Made by a program: the position numbers and the translations under genes
Source of the DNA: Turbatrix aceti
Lineage: Eukaryota; Nematoda; Chromadorea; Rhabditida; Panagrolaimidae
Direction: 5' to 3'
DNA length: 64,000 nucleotides
Assembly (NCBI GenBank): GCA_963969345.1
Contig: OZ017769.1
Span: forward strand, 9,117,725 to 9,181,724
The notes under the pieces: model-generated
Databases searched by the model: none
What the model was told of the DNA's origin: nothing
Seen by the model: only the letters and a program-made list of their open reading frames with translations
In this document: positions 10,179 through 20,814 of the stretch, in pieces
How the letters are laid out: the number at the start of each line of letters is the position of its first letter
Numbering within the stretch: the stretch's first letter is position 1

Positions 10179-11293
10179 TCAAATATCCTGGCTTTTGAGA
10201 AGCTGCAAAACATCGTCATGCAGTCCCGAAACAGGACGCGGGCAAATTGCTCTGTGAGCCGCAAAGCATCCAGAAGTCTGGCAGTACGCCCTGCATTTTC
10301 TGCAGAAATATGCCGTAGATGCAGCGCTGGATTTGCAGCACTGAACGTCGTCTCCGACGCGAAGGCAGATCGGACACTGACGTTCGCAGGTGTGCGGACG
10401 TGACTGGGGGTATCGGAAACACTTTTGGCAGAACAGAAACTGAAAATAAAGAATTATTTTTTTTTGAATAATAAAAAAAAGTAGAGCTCACTTTTTCGTT
10501 AAATACTGGAGCACATTTATGGGAACCAGAGTCGTAAATTATTATATGTTGATATTCTTGTGTGCCGTACCTGGCATTTGTCAGGATCACCTGCAGGGAA
10601 GTGTCCAGGATGACAAAACAGTATTCTTTGTAACTCGGCAAATGTATGATACGATCAATCATGTCAAGTGTCAGTGGAATTCGGGTATCGTATAAAAGAT
10701 CGGCTTTCAGCCACAAAGAATTAGCAAAATATCGGACATCCTTGTCATTTTTAATTTTCAAAAAATCATTCAAACTTGAAAAAGCTGCGGCATAAAAAAA
10801 ATGTTTTTTGTTCGGAATATTTTTTAAATGATCACCGAATTTTTGTATGCAAGCAAAAACGACTTTGACAGTTTTGTCGGAATTTGACTGATCTTCGCAT
10901 TCGGGAATGATTTCAGTCAAAATCTCGAGAACGGGCAATTCGGCGACTTTTTCCTCGAATTCCCGTTTGACATCGGCCACGCGTTGTTTTCTTTCACCAT
11001 TATCTTCACTGACAAATCCGTCTTCTATCCGGTTGTCCATTTCGGCATTGATTTCCTCAATTCGTTCCGTCATTTCTACGATATAAGCAGTTATCAATTT
11101 TTTTCGAGCCAACAGGGAACCCATATTTTCCAACAGTTGGAGATACTGATCGTATAGATGTACATTTGCGGTCGCTATTTGATCTGGAATTTGCAAAAAA
11201 GACAAATTTAAAAGTTATAAGGCAAAAAAACTCACCGTGAAGCTTGTACATTACCTTGGTGACGGCATTGAGGGAATCCATAAGCGATGACAT
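10179..11293 (-). CDS. Zinc-module paralogue C
   Basis: Exons are 11236-11293 (58 nt), 10492-11183 and 10179-10439, giving 336 residues, intact. The N-terminal helix has diverged (LNAVTKVMYKLH), while the coiled coil and core follow the family: LARKKLITAYIVEM, FFYAAAFSSL, IDRIIHLPSYKEYCF, VILDTSLQVILTN, YDSGSHKCAPV. The zinc module starts at residue 251 (FCQKCFRYPQ), with HTCERQCPICLRVGDD, FCRKC and AYCQTSGCFAAH. It has an extra Cys pair (CC) before the AYFC segment. Strong retention of core motifs despite variable N-terminal and linker sequence argues for purifying selection rather than drift. Confidence 0.86.
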
Positions 11294-12169
11294 GGCAGCG
11301 CTGTCAAACAAAAGTTTGAATCCGTAATAAAAACAAATTTTCTGTCTGTCATCGCGCCATTGTAAATTTTCGTATGAACAGAGCGTTGGATAATTCTAAG
11401 CAGTTACAAACCGAGCGCACCACTATGTTGAGGCGCTGCCACTAAAATGCTCGGAATAAGGAGCACGAACGAACACGAGCTGTCATCGAGGAGAGGGCTA
11501 CCGCGTGCGCACGCGCGTACACTCGTTGAAATGGTGGATCGTTCATTTGGACGCTCCTAAAGTTACGCCTGAGGCTACGAATCGCTGGGAAACGATTTGG
11601 AAAAGAAGGTAGGACATTCATACATCAGAGGAACAACTAACATGAGCAGATGATTGGTGGGTTGATGGAATTGGAATTGTGCATATAAATATAATATGTT
11701 TGGCGAAAAGTGATATGGGCGGGGCTTGTTATCCTGTAGGTAAATGTTCACGATCGATGTCGCTATCAGCGATGCTTCCTTTGAACATGAATGCAAATAT
11801 TATGTGTGTCTGCAGTTATTTACTTCGCCGCGTAAGCTAAAGTGCACAACGTCATATGACGTAACTGATAGTGAGATGAACAACAACCTGGGGTTGCATT
11901 ACGAGTCCGCAAGGAAGGTTCATCCAGAAATTACGTCCATGAAAAATCTGTTTTTTTTAGTTTCCGTCAGTGCTATGAAAATCGTCCAACAATTTTTTGA
12001 TACCCCAAAACTTACTCGTTACGGCTGTGATTGAGCGGGTCCGTCACAGTTTGGCAAAAAAATTTTTTTGTGAAAAATTGGCTGCCAAAAACGTAAAAGC
12101 AAAATCCTGACTTATCATATAAAAAACTTCAAAAAACCAAATCGTCACAAATGCTCATCAACAACGTTT

Positions 12170-12310
12170 CAAAAATTCAGATTGAAACGTTCGTGTTTGT
12201 TCGCGAACAAATTCAAAGTTCTGCATTCGTGTTCGTTCGAGAACAGATTTGCTTTGATCGAGTTCATTCGCGAACAAAGATACATTTTCCAAGCAGTGAA
12301 AACGAACTCA
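12170..12310. repeat. GTTCG-rich dispersed repeat, copy 1
   Basis: The sequence is built from GTTCGTGTTCGTTC and CGCGAAC motifs. About 80 bp (roughly 12222-12300) matches 38352-38430 in inverted orientation with few mismatches, including the GAACAGATTTGCTTTG segment. This is therefore a dispersed repeat family rather than unique sequence. No coding capacity is seen. Confidence 0.5.
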
Positions 12311-13405
12311 ATTTAAAAATTCCAACAATTTTGTTTCCTCCACAAAAATTGGGGGCGGGGCATTAAAACATATTTCAGCAACATTTCTAAAACTTTTGCA
12401 TCACACCCCTAAAATTCTGCAGAATCGGGCGTACGCCAACGCGAATTCAGATTTGAAACTTTCACCCCCGAAATTTTTGACAAACACAAACGCAGAATTC
12501 AGATTGCATTCACAAAAAAATAAAAATAATACATAAGTGTGCTGAATACATTTCTGTATCGAAAATACCCGCACTCGCATAAGGAGCACTAAAGGAGCAC
12601 AACAGGGGCCTCACAATCGCAGAAAATGGTAATAAAGGGGGTTGAAATTCATTTGGCATCAAATTTTTAAATAGAGATAATTTTTGAGCTTAAATTTTGT
12701 TTTCAGCATGCAGCAGGTAACATAAAATTGCGCTTCAACAACGCATCTGTGATTCACACTGTCTGTAAGTTTCAGAAAAAACTCAAAGACCAAAATTATG
12801 TTCACGTTTTTAGGTAAAGCGGCTGCAATCAAACAACTTCAAGCCCTTATGTGATTGAAAAACAAATTAACTTCGAAGTCGAGGTCAGATTCCCGGCGAT
12901 CTTCCAAGAAAAGACAAGCTGTCGCAACCGACGCGATATTCAAGAAGACGGTTGTCCTCATTTTTTTACTTTTTGCTTCGGGTTGTTTTATATTTTCTTG
13001 TTTTTATATGATTGTGTTAATAACTGAAATAAATTATGTCTAAAACGAATACCGTGGAACAACAACGAGGGGACGACGGTGGCCTAAAAAGCAGCTGCAA
13101 GCAAAACGCATTCGACGCGCTTTGCCAAGCCGAATACTATTCATTTTTGTTCATTTTTTAATACAAGCAAGGTATTATTTGTGATACGAAAAAATGTATT
13201 GTTCGGCTGAACTATACATCGCTGTATTGAGCACTCAATGTATACATTTTTTTTTCATTATTAATACGTCAGTGTATTAAATTCTATACACTGTTTTTTG
13301 TGAGCAACTGTGAAATTTAATTTTCTGCCTGTAAACATCCTACTTGACATGCATTAAAAAATTAGTATGCAGGATTGGTAAATTGAATTTTCGGGTTTAA
13401 AACAG

Positions 13406-13413
13406 TATAAATA
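13406..13413 (+). promoter_or_regulatory. TATA box of the small peptide gene
   Basis: TATAAATA lies 50 bases before the ATG at 13463. A start site about 30 bases downstream would fall near 13436 and leave a roughly 27-nt leader. Confidence 0.45.
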
Positions 13414-13462
13414 ATAGCTCAGCGATACGAAGAACATGCCATTCGGAATCACCTTGTCTACA

Positions 13463-13549
13463 ATGAAGTTCTTCCTCGCCATCATCCTTCTCCTTGCCTT
13501 CGTCGTATTCGATGACGATGTTGTATTTCCAACAAAATCCCCATGGTGA
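13463..13549 (+). CDS. Tiny secreted-peptide candidate, 28 residues
   Basis: The frame starts ATGAAGTTCTTC and encodes MKFFLAIILLLAFVVF, a near-ideal signal peptide core, then an acidic DDD and a short tail ending in TKSPW. A TATA box lies at 13406-13413 and an AATAAA poly(A) signal at 13588-13593, so promoter, frame and terminator are all in place within 190 bp. The codons are C-ending and GC-rich, unlike the AT-rich surroundings. An upstream in-frame ATG at 13436 would give 37 residues, but it would sit at the predicted start site. It could be a small secreted effector or antimicrobial-type peptide. That is inference only, since the mature part is about 12 residues. Confidence 0.45.
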   Translation: MKFFLAIILLLAFVVFDDDVVFPTKSPW

Positions 13550-13587
13550 AACATAACAATCCCAATTTTCACTAAGGGTGAGGGATA

Positions 13588-13593
13588 AATAAA
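13588..13593 (+). terminator. Poly(A) signal of the small peptide gene
   Basis: AATAAA lies 39 bases after the stop codon of the 28-residue reading frame. Confidence 0.4.
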
Positions 13594-14019
13594 AGCAACC
13601 AAATGCTGTTTTAATGAAAGTGGCTATTTTTTGGTACGTCTCCTAAATTTTGTTCAAAAATGTTTGGTGAAGAGAATAAATGAAATCTGGCTGAATGTAG
13701 ACACAATTCGGAACAGCGAGCAAATTCGGAACAAATCAGTGACTGCGATTAATTTTGTTCCAGTCGAGGAAAGTTTTCCCCGTTTCCGACGTTGAACAAA
13801 ACTTGGTAAAATACACGAAAGGAGCCGTCGACCCCTTTCGGGTATTTCATTTTTTTTTCGACATTTTTTTTGCATATGAAAAAACAATTTTGTGAAAAAA
13901 TTTCGGTCTAATTTTCGGTTTCTCATCAAAATTTATAAAAATTTCAAATTCACACAGAACGATTTATTTTATTTGTCAACCAAAATTCGAAAATCCGTCA
14001 AAGGTTCATTAACAACGCT

Positions 14020-15121
14020 TCAAAATTCCAGATTTTTAATCAAATGAAGAACGTCGTCACGCAGTCCCGAAATCGGACGAGGGCAAATTCTTTTGTGAGC
14101 CGCAAAGCAATTAGGAGTCTGGCAGTAGGCCTGGCAAGTGGGGCAGAAGTGAGCCATTGCTCCGGGATTGGGCTTGCTACACCTGTCGTATCTATCGGTG
14201 CGCAGACAAAGAGGGCACAGACGCCTGCAGGAGTATCGAACTGACTGTGGGAAGCGGAAACACCTTGGGCACATCGACTTGTCCTAAAAAAGGAAGAATA
14301 ACCATAAAAACTGAAATTCTCGATCTTACCTTCCAATTCGTGACAGGAACCGGAGTGAACTTGTTGGAATCCGAGTCGTAAATCAGAAGATAGTCGAACT
14401 CGTGCGTGCTGCGGTTACAATTCGTCAGGATCACCTGGAGCGATGTGTCTAGAATGGTGACAAAATTGTCTTCAAAATCTGGTGAATGTATGATTTTATC
14501 GATTTTGGCAAGTGAAAGTGGAAATCGGGTGCCGTAGGCAAGATCGGCGTCTTCCCATAGATCGTTCACGGCATCGTCCAATTTACTTTTGTAGTCGTCG
14601 CACATGAACCAGTTAGAGCAAGCAGCGGCGTGGAAAAAGTTCTTCCTGCTCGAGACATTCTTGAACGCGTCAGAGTACTTTTTCAGATATTGAGTAACCA
14701 CCTTTTTGACAGGGGCTTTGTGTTTGAGTTCAACTTCTTCGTCGGCCAACTCGATGACGTCCAGTGCAGGCAGTTTGGCAACTTTGTCCGCGAATTCGTG
14801 TCTGACGTTGGCGATTCGTTCACCTCGCCTGTCGTTAACCGCCCGGGCAAGTTTTTCGATTCGCTCGTCGGCTTCAACATTGATTTCGTTGATTTGTCCT
14901 GCCATTTCTTCGGAATAAGTGGCCAGTAAGTCTTTTCGGGGAATCAGGGAAGTCAGATTCTTCAGAAGTTGAGAGTACAAAACAGAAGTCGGGTCCGTAC
15001 AGGCAATTCGACCTGAAATAAAGAAAAATGTATTTTTGACGTTTTGAAGCAAAAAAAACTCACCATGAAGCTTGGAAATGGCCTGATTGGCAGCATCCAG
15101 GGCATCATTCAACGAAGACAT
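14020..15121 (-). CDS. Zinc-module paralogue D
   Basis: Exons are 15064-15121 (58 nt), 14330-15012 and 14020-14283, giving 334 residues, intact. The N-terminus is LNDALDAANQAISKLHG. The coiled coil (about 45-100) includes LIPRKDLLATYSEEM. The core has KNFFHAAACSNW, then IDKIIHSPDFE, VTILDTSLQVILTN and YDSDSNKFTPV. The zinc module from residue 248 begins MCPRCFRFPQ, with YSCRRLCPLCLR, FCPTC, AYCQTPNCFAAHKRIC and PRPISGLRDD. The usual His before the third Cys of the module is Tyr-Ser here, so that His is probably not an essential ligand. Confidence 0.86.
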
Positions 15122-15529
15122 TACGATAAAACAAAATTGAAAACGGTACAAACTAAAAAAAAGCTTACGCGGAGAAATGTCGTAAATCAACAACTTCACT
15201 GATGAACGACTGCTCAAAAGACCCGATTTTACGATACCGTATTTTTGAATAATTTTCGGTCTAAAAAACGGGCGCGTGCGCATTTTGGACAAAAAAAGTA
15301 AAAATTGTGTTTTGTTAGCATTGACTGATATAAAATGGATACCGGCTTCTATAGTTAGTTCTGGAAAAATATCTGATTCCGATCCTACTCAATATAAAGC
15401 ATTTTAGTTCTTTTCGAACATACGGTAAACAAAATTCGCGTCGGAACCAAACCGTAAAATACTGTCAAAAGTTATTTATTTATCATTGGGTATCGAAAAA
15501 CACGTAAAAAAACGACAAAGTTTCAAAAA
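15122..15529. other. Spacer between paralogues D and E
   Basis: This is the upstream region of D, with the motif CGCGTGCGCATTTT at 15273-15286 (the reverse complement of a motif upstream of A), and the 3' end of E. No gene is seen. Confidence 0.5.
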
Positions 15530-16683
15530 TTACTCCGCAGCAACTCCAGAAGGCGTTTGGATGGGAAGCATTTGAATAAGAACCCGTACACAGTCATTGT
15601 GAAGTTTTGAAACCGGGCGAGGGCAGATTTTCTTGTGAGCGCCAAAGCATTCGGCAGTTTGGCAATAGGCTAGGCAAACTTGGCAGAAGTAGATTGTTGA
15701 ACTGCCCTCGGGTTTACGGCATCTGGCCATTTTCCCAACGCGCAGACAAAGATGGCACTGACGCTTACAGTCGTGGTCGCGGACGTTATACTGCCACGTG
15801 CAGCATAAAGGACAGAACACTGCAAACTAAAAAAAATATTTCAGTTTTTGATACAATCAGTTTTTGAAAAAAAGTCCGGGAAAAAACCTACTTTGCGCGC
15901 CAGATTGGAAAAAGGAGCGAATTTCTGGGAATTCGAATTGTAAATTACGATATAAATTTCTCCATGACAACTACCGTATCCAGCATTGGTCAGGATAACG
16001 CGCAGAGAAGTGTCCAAGACGACGAATGTTGCATTGTCTTTGTACATTGGCAAATGGATGATACGGTTGATGTGGGGAAGCGAGAGCGGGTATACGGTAT
16101 CTTTTGAGAGAAGAGCGCGGTCAGCCAAATCATCGGCTAGCTCTTCGATTTCATCCTCATCCCATCCCAGCATATACCGGTGATGGGAAGAGCCAGCAGC
16201 AGCATAAAAAAAAGTTCATTCTGCTAGGGACCATGTCAGAATCCTTCTCGTACATATCCATATATCTAGCCACCAGTTTCACAGTTCTACCGTAATCGTG
16301 GATTTCAGACAAGTCTACAATCTCTGAGGCCGGCAATTCAGCGATTTTGGCGTCGAATTCTTGATCGATGCTGGCGAGACGTTCTTCTTTTTCACGCTTG
16401 AGCGCTTCTAGGAAGTCGGCTTGTTTTCTGCGAATTTCAGAATTGAGTGAGTTTATTCGGATGGCTTTTTCACTGGCCAAGGACTCCAGCAACTGTTTCT
16501 TCGCTATCAGGGAATTCATTTCGTCGTATTGTTGGCGGTACAAATCAGATGCTCGGTTCGTAAGAGCTAATTTGTCTAAAAAACAAAGAAAAACATGTTG
16601 AATCACTGAAAGGCAAAAAACGTACATTTTAGCTTGAAAATCGCTTGTTCGGTATCATAAATGGATAAACCAAGAGCCGACAT
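15530..16683 (-). pseudogene. Zinc-module paralogue E with a +1 frameshift
   Basis: Splice sites are intact: exons 16626-16683 (58 nt), 15892-16575 and 15530-15826. Exon 2 is one base too long to keep frame. Exon 1 plus exon 2 is 742 nt, whereas the other copies give multiples of three. The shift lies at a run of eight A (plus strand, 16206-16213). Seven would restore the family motif MNFFYAAAG, giving about 345 residues. On both sides of the run the family text is well preserved: a coiled coil before, INRIIHL and VVLDTSLRVILTN after, then the zinc module. Divergent features are the LSIYDTEQAIFKLK N-terminus and a C-terminal tail that is longer than average. The single lesion in a homopolymer could be a recent pseudogene, a sequencing error or a tolerated slip site. 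Confidence 0.75.
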
Positions 16684-17012
16684 CACAACGAAGTTTGAGA
16701 TCAGGTGCGAGGTCGAGAACAACTGTGTAGGCTAGAAAATATCAAAAATCGTTCGCGAACGATTTTTGATCGCGTGCGTAAACGGATCAAAACAAGTGAA
16801 AAAAATGGTGACGTGGTCCTGCAACGACAGCACAACACCCATAAAATAAGAGAAATTCACGGTATACTGAGTTATTATGTGAATCTGAATCCTGGTTTGC
16901 ATAAACGCACGAGCAGGAAACACGTGAAAACCAAACAAATGTGTTTCCACCAAAAAACAGGTCTAATTTATCCGTTTTGAACAAAGTTCCGCAAATATTC
17001 ATTTACAGGAAT
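16684..17012. other. Spacer between paralogues E and F
   Basis: This is the upstream region of E and the 3' end of F. It contains a perfect 30-bp palindrome at 16741-16770. No coding sequence is evident. Confidence 0.5.
16741..16770. repeat. Perfect 30-bp palindrome upstream of paralogue E
   Basis: The two 15-base halves (ATCAAAAATCGTTCG and its exact complement) meet at a GTTCGCGAAC centre. It lies 58-87 bases upstream of the E start codon. It could be a dimeric transcription-factor site, a hairpin, or a remnant of the GTTCG-rich repeat. Confidence 0.6.
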
Positions 17013-20000
17013 TCAGACATCCAGACTTTCGATAATCTGCAGAATGTCGTCGCGCAGTCCCGAAACAGGGTGTGGGCAGATTTTCTTGTGGGCCACAAAG
17101 CATTCAGGAGTCTGACAGTAGGCCTGGCATACAAAGCAGAAGTGAGCTGTTGATTCAGGAAAGGGCTTGGAGCACTTGATTTTGTCCCCGACACGCAAGC
17201 AGATGAGACACTGACGCTGGCAGACGTGGGCACCGGACGGATAACGGAAACATTTCAGACAAATGTATTCGCCCTAAAAATCGAATTTCATAAATTTCAG
17301 AATTCGTTCGACTATAAGAAATATTTGAACTCGCGTCTATGTTTTTTATTGAAACTGGCGCGAAGATGTTAGACTGAGAATTGTAAATAAGAAGCATGAC
17401 GGTCGTCTTGGCCTCATGATACTTGATATTAGTCAGAATGACTCGCGGCGACGTGTCCAGGATGATAAAGCTGTATTTATCGTAACTTGGCAGATGCAGG
17501 ATTCGATCGACGTCGGAGAGTGAAAGTGGGAAATGGGTGTCACTTGGGAGATTCGCTTTTGACAAGAGAGAATGGGTAAAAAGTCGGATTTTGTCTTCGT
17601 TCTCCGTTGACACGTACTTACACCAGCCGGAGCATGCCGCGGCATGAAAAAAGTTCATCTTGATTGGAATGGCTTTGAACTCGTCAGCGTACTTTTTCAT
17701 GTAGCGGGTGACTAATTCCGTAGTTTTGTCGTTGATGGGAGTTTTGGATTTTGGGACAACTTCCACCGCCAATTCGACGGCGTCCAGGACCAGAGCAGGC
17801 AATTCGGCAAGTTGGTCCTCGAATTCGTGTTTGACGTTGGCAATGAGTTCGCCGCGTTCGTCGTTAATCGCCCGGACAAGTTCTTGGATTCGCTTGTCGG
17901 CTTCTGCGTTGATTTTCTCGATTCGTGCTGACATTTCCTCGGAATAACCGGCGAGCAAGTCTTTTCGAGGCAGCAAGGAACACATATTTTTGAAAAGTTG
18001 ACGGTACAAAACTGAACTCGGGTCCGTGCAGGCAATTCGACCTGCAAGATAAAAAAAACAAACATACTCACAAAAAAAAAATTTCGGTCATTGCTTTCTG
18101 AAAAGCAATTAATTGATGTCGGGACAGCAAAATATTGCTATTCTGCAAACCACGTTGCGGCCAGTTTTGCGTTGGTCTCAGCACGAAAAGCGTTGGCAAA
18201 GCGTGACGAACCCCCTTCCCGTTGCTGCTTTTTTGGCCCCATACACCCCTTCGATACGGTATTAGGTACGGTATTTATTATTATTACAACAAACAATGAA
18301 TACAACAAACAAAAAGAGAAAAAATAAAGAATTCCAAAAACTTGTCGTTAGGCACAGCAGATTCAGTCATCTTGCCCGCGGGCCAAAAAGATCTTGACGC
18401 GTTTTTCTCGACGACGGTAGCGTGTTGTAATCGTCGACAAAGCGGCAGATTACTAACATTATGTCGACGTCGGCGTAAGGATGATGCCATTTTTATTACA
18501 GCGATACATGGGTTGACATTTGAAGTAGCCTAAAAACAACTCATCAAAGGAGTCATCAAAAGGTTCAAAACTCACCAAAAAAAACACCGGCACGCACTTT
18601 GACGGCGGTTACGTTAAGCCGGATGATTAGAGAATCGTGATGGGTTTCTCGTCGACGACAGAAGTGTGTAAAACCATTGAAGTAGCCTGAAACGCAAATT
18701 GACACGTTTGTTTCTCAGGATGAGTGTAAAAAGGCAGAAAAAGGCTGTAATACCAAAAAATTCATTAACAACCAACAAATGACATGTGTTTACAATTTTC
18801 GAGTTACCGTGAGTTGGCAAAGCATGCGGTTCTGAAGCGCCGACGATCGACAATATCGGTAACCTATCATCAGCCTAGTAATCCCCCAACTCAAACGCCA
18901 ACCTCAAGAACCTATCAACAAGCGAAATCAGAACAGCAGCATGGCCAAGCCACGATACAACGAATTTTTTCAAAAAAATGTCATTTGAAAGCCCAAAAAA
19001 TCTTCCCACCCCCTCCCCAAACTCACCAAGGTTGCTGCCAGCCACTGTCCTGTCATCCTGCCGCTTCATAGTAGTCCATGGGTAGTTGCAGCACAAAATA
19101 TACGTCGAAGAGCAAGCGAAACAACAACAAATAGAAGCAAAAGTCATAAAAATGAAAAAAAAACAAGAAAAAATTCCAAGTCTTAGGGCTGCGAACTCGT
19201 CCGATCGCGTTGCCAAATTTTCGCGTCGGGAGTTGCAAAAACGAGATGTGACGCCTGTGTGCGCGTTTTGAACAATTCGATCAAACTAATTATTTTTAAA
19301 ATTCAAAAACTTTGGTCAATTATTACGTATGTTTCTGAAATTTTAGGACGTGGTCAAATGAAATTTTGTCTATCTAGTGGGTATACTCCCGTTTTACAAA
19401 ATTGTCATTTTTGAACAAATTGAGTAGGGTGTACTAGAAAAATCGTATCTCAATGAATAATAAAGTTAGAAACCCAGTTTTTTAAGCATTAGACGCACAA
19501 GAAAATTTTCTATCTAGCAAAAATTTTTATTCTTACTGTTACCATTAAAAAACTATGAGAAAAAATGACATTTTCACGAAATACATAATTTTAGGACTTT
19601 TTTAGGAACTTGATCCAAACATGAGTTATACCAGTGAATTCTCCAGTATCTTTTTTATCCACTCTGAAAATTTCAGAATTTTATCTCTCTTCTGTGCGCA
19701 GGTGCATAATTTTTTCTAGACCCTACTTTTTTTAGTTTTTCGACCTCAGAAATTTTGAAAGTAGGGTTCGGAAAAAAAATCAGCACGACGCGTGTTTTCA
19801 ATGTAAAATTCTGAAAAGTTGGGACCTGAGGTGAAATTGAACGCTGAAGCCGATAGAGTCCATTTCGTTTTCATGTTTCTTATCAGAAATTTTTCACATC
19901 AAATTTTGTCGGAAATTTCAATTTTTTAGAAACTTGTAGGTTGACATGGTATCCTTTTTTGTGAATCGGAAGTTAGGAAATTTTGTTGTGCTTCAGAATT

Positions 20001-20517
20001 GCTTTTGTCTGCATTTCTAGCTCATTTGGTTCATGTGCTACAATTTTTCTACCATACCTCCTTGGATTTCAATAATTTTGATCGAATCCAGAAAGTTTGA
20101 ACATTTCATGCTACAGAACCCACTTTGTTCTGTTTGTAAAAAAAATTTCACATAAAAAACTCAATTTAGAAACGAAATACAATTTTTCAAAATTCTGTAC
20201 CAAATCGACGTCGAGAAAAGAACAGTTAGTTGCGCGCAACGTGCGATAGTGTCTGCAACTTGGTGCGCAGAAGAAAAAGCTGCAGCAATTCAAAATTTTT
20301 TTGCTTACTATTGCTTACTAAAAAGCAATACGCATGTTGTAACGTTCATATTGCTTGCTGTCAAACAAATAATTGCTTAGCACAAAGGAAAATTTTCGAC
20401 GACATATTGCTTGTTTAAATTTTTCTGTGAGTATATAATTTTACGTCAAAAAAACTTGCCATGAAGGGTGGAAATCGCCTGGTTGGTAGCATCGAGCGAA
20501 GAATTAAGCGACGACAT
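17013..20517 (-). CDS. Zinc-module paralogue F with GC-AG introns and an intron insertion
   Basis: Exons are 20460-20517 (58 nt), 17335-18041 and 17013-17273, giving 341 residues in an unbroken frame. Intron 1 has a GCAAGT donor and intron 2 a GCGAGT donor. No in-frame GT alternative exists at either site. Intron 1 is 2418 nt because a 2365-bp TA-flanked element (18067-20431) sits in it. Without the element and one TA it would be 51 nt, matching the 50-62 nt of the siblings. Core motifs are present: MNFFHAAACSGW, then VDRILHLPSYDKY, IILDTSPRVILTN and NIFAPVS. The zinc module starts at residue 256 (GEYICLKCFRYP). One departure is CPHPVSGL in place of CPRPVSGL. Expression depends on splicing across the insertion. 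Confidence 0.75.
18067..20431. mobile_element. 2365-bp TA-flanked insertion (Tc1/mariner-like ends)
   Basis: The ends are inverted repeats: CTCACA followed by an A-run and ATTT on the left, AAATTTTTCTGTGAG on the right. Each end is flanked by TA (18065-18066 and 20432-20433). Removing the element plus one TA leaves an intron of sibling length, so the boundaries are well supported. Several ATTGCTT/AAGCAAT motifs lie near both ends (about 18090-18110 and 20315-20410), as short inverted and direct repeats. No transposase-like reading frame is visible, so it is non-autonomous or decayed. TA duplication is typical of the Tc1/mariner superfamily. Confidence 0.68.
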
Positions 20518-20814
20518 TCCAACGGTGTTTGACTTCAAGTTTCGGACGGCAGAAGATGAGAAATATCAGAAATCAATCACTTCGTAGAGGTAGAAAAAGC
20601 GATCGGAATTGCAATCAATTGAATACCAAAAAGAAGAACGTTTCATCGGTAACACAAAAAAAAAAAACATGTTTGTCTGTCATTGTGCCGTACGTTTTTT
20701 CGATCGCTCTGTCAAACAAACACGTCGACGTGATTTTTTTATTTGTGCAGTACAAATATTTTGGCTATATTTACTTTAAGTTCCCCATACCCCACATGTC
20801 GATACCCACCTTCA

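Larger units (their letters stand above)
11294..14019. other. 2.7-kb gap in the paralogue array
   Basis: No family member lies here. The region holds a repeat related to one at 38.1-38.4 kb, a tiny secreted-peptide gene at 13463-13549, and a possible two-exon coding fragment (12707-12764 and 12814-12854). The remainder is AT-rich and unassigned. Confidence 0.5.

Noticed and set aside
18067..20431. Search for a transposase in the copy F intron insertion
   Set aside because: All open frames inside are short and lack DDE/D-type text, so none is called.
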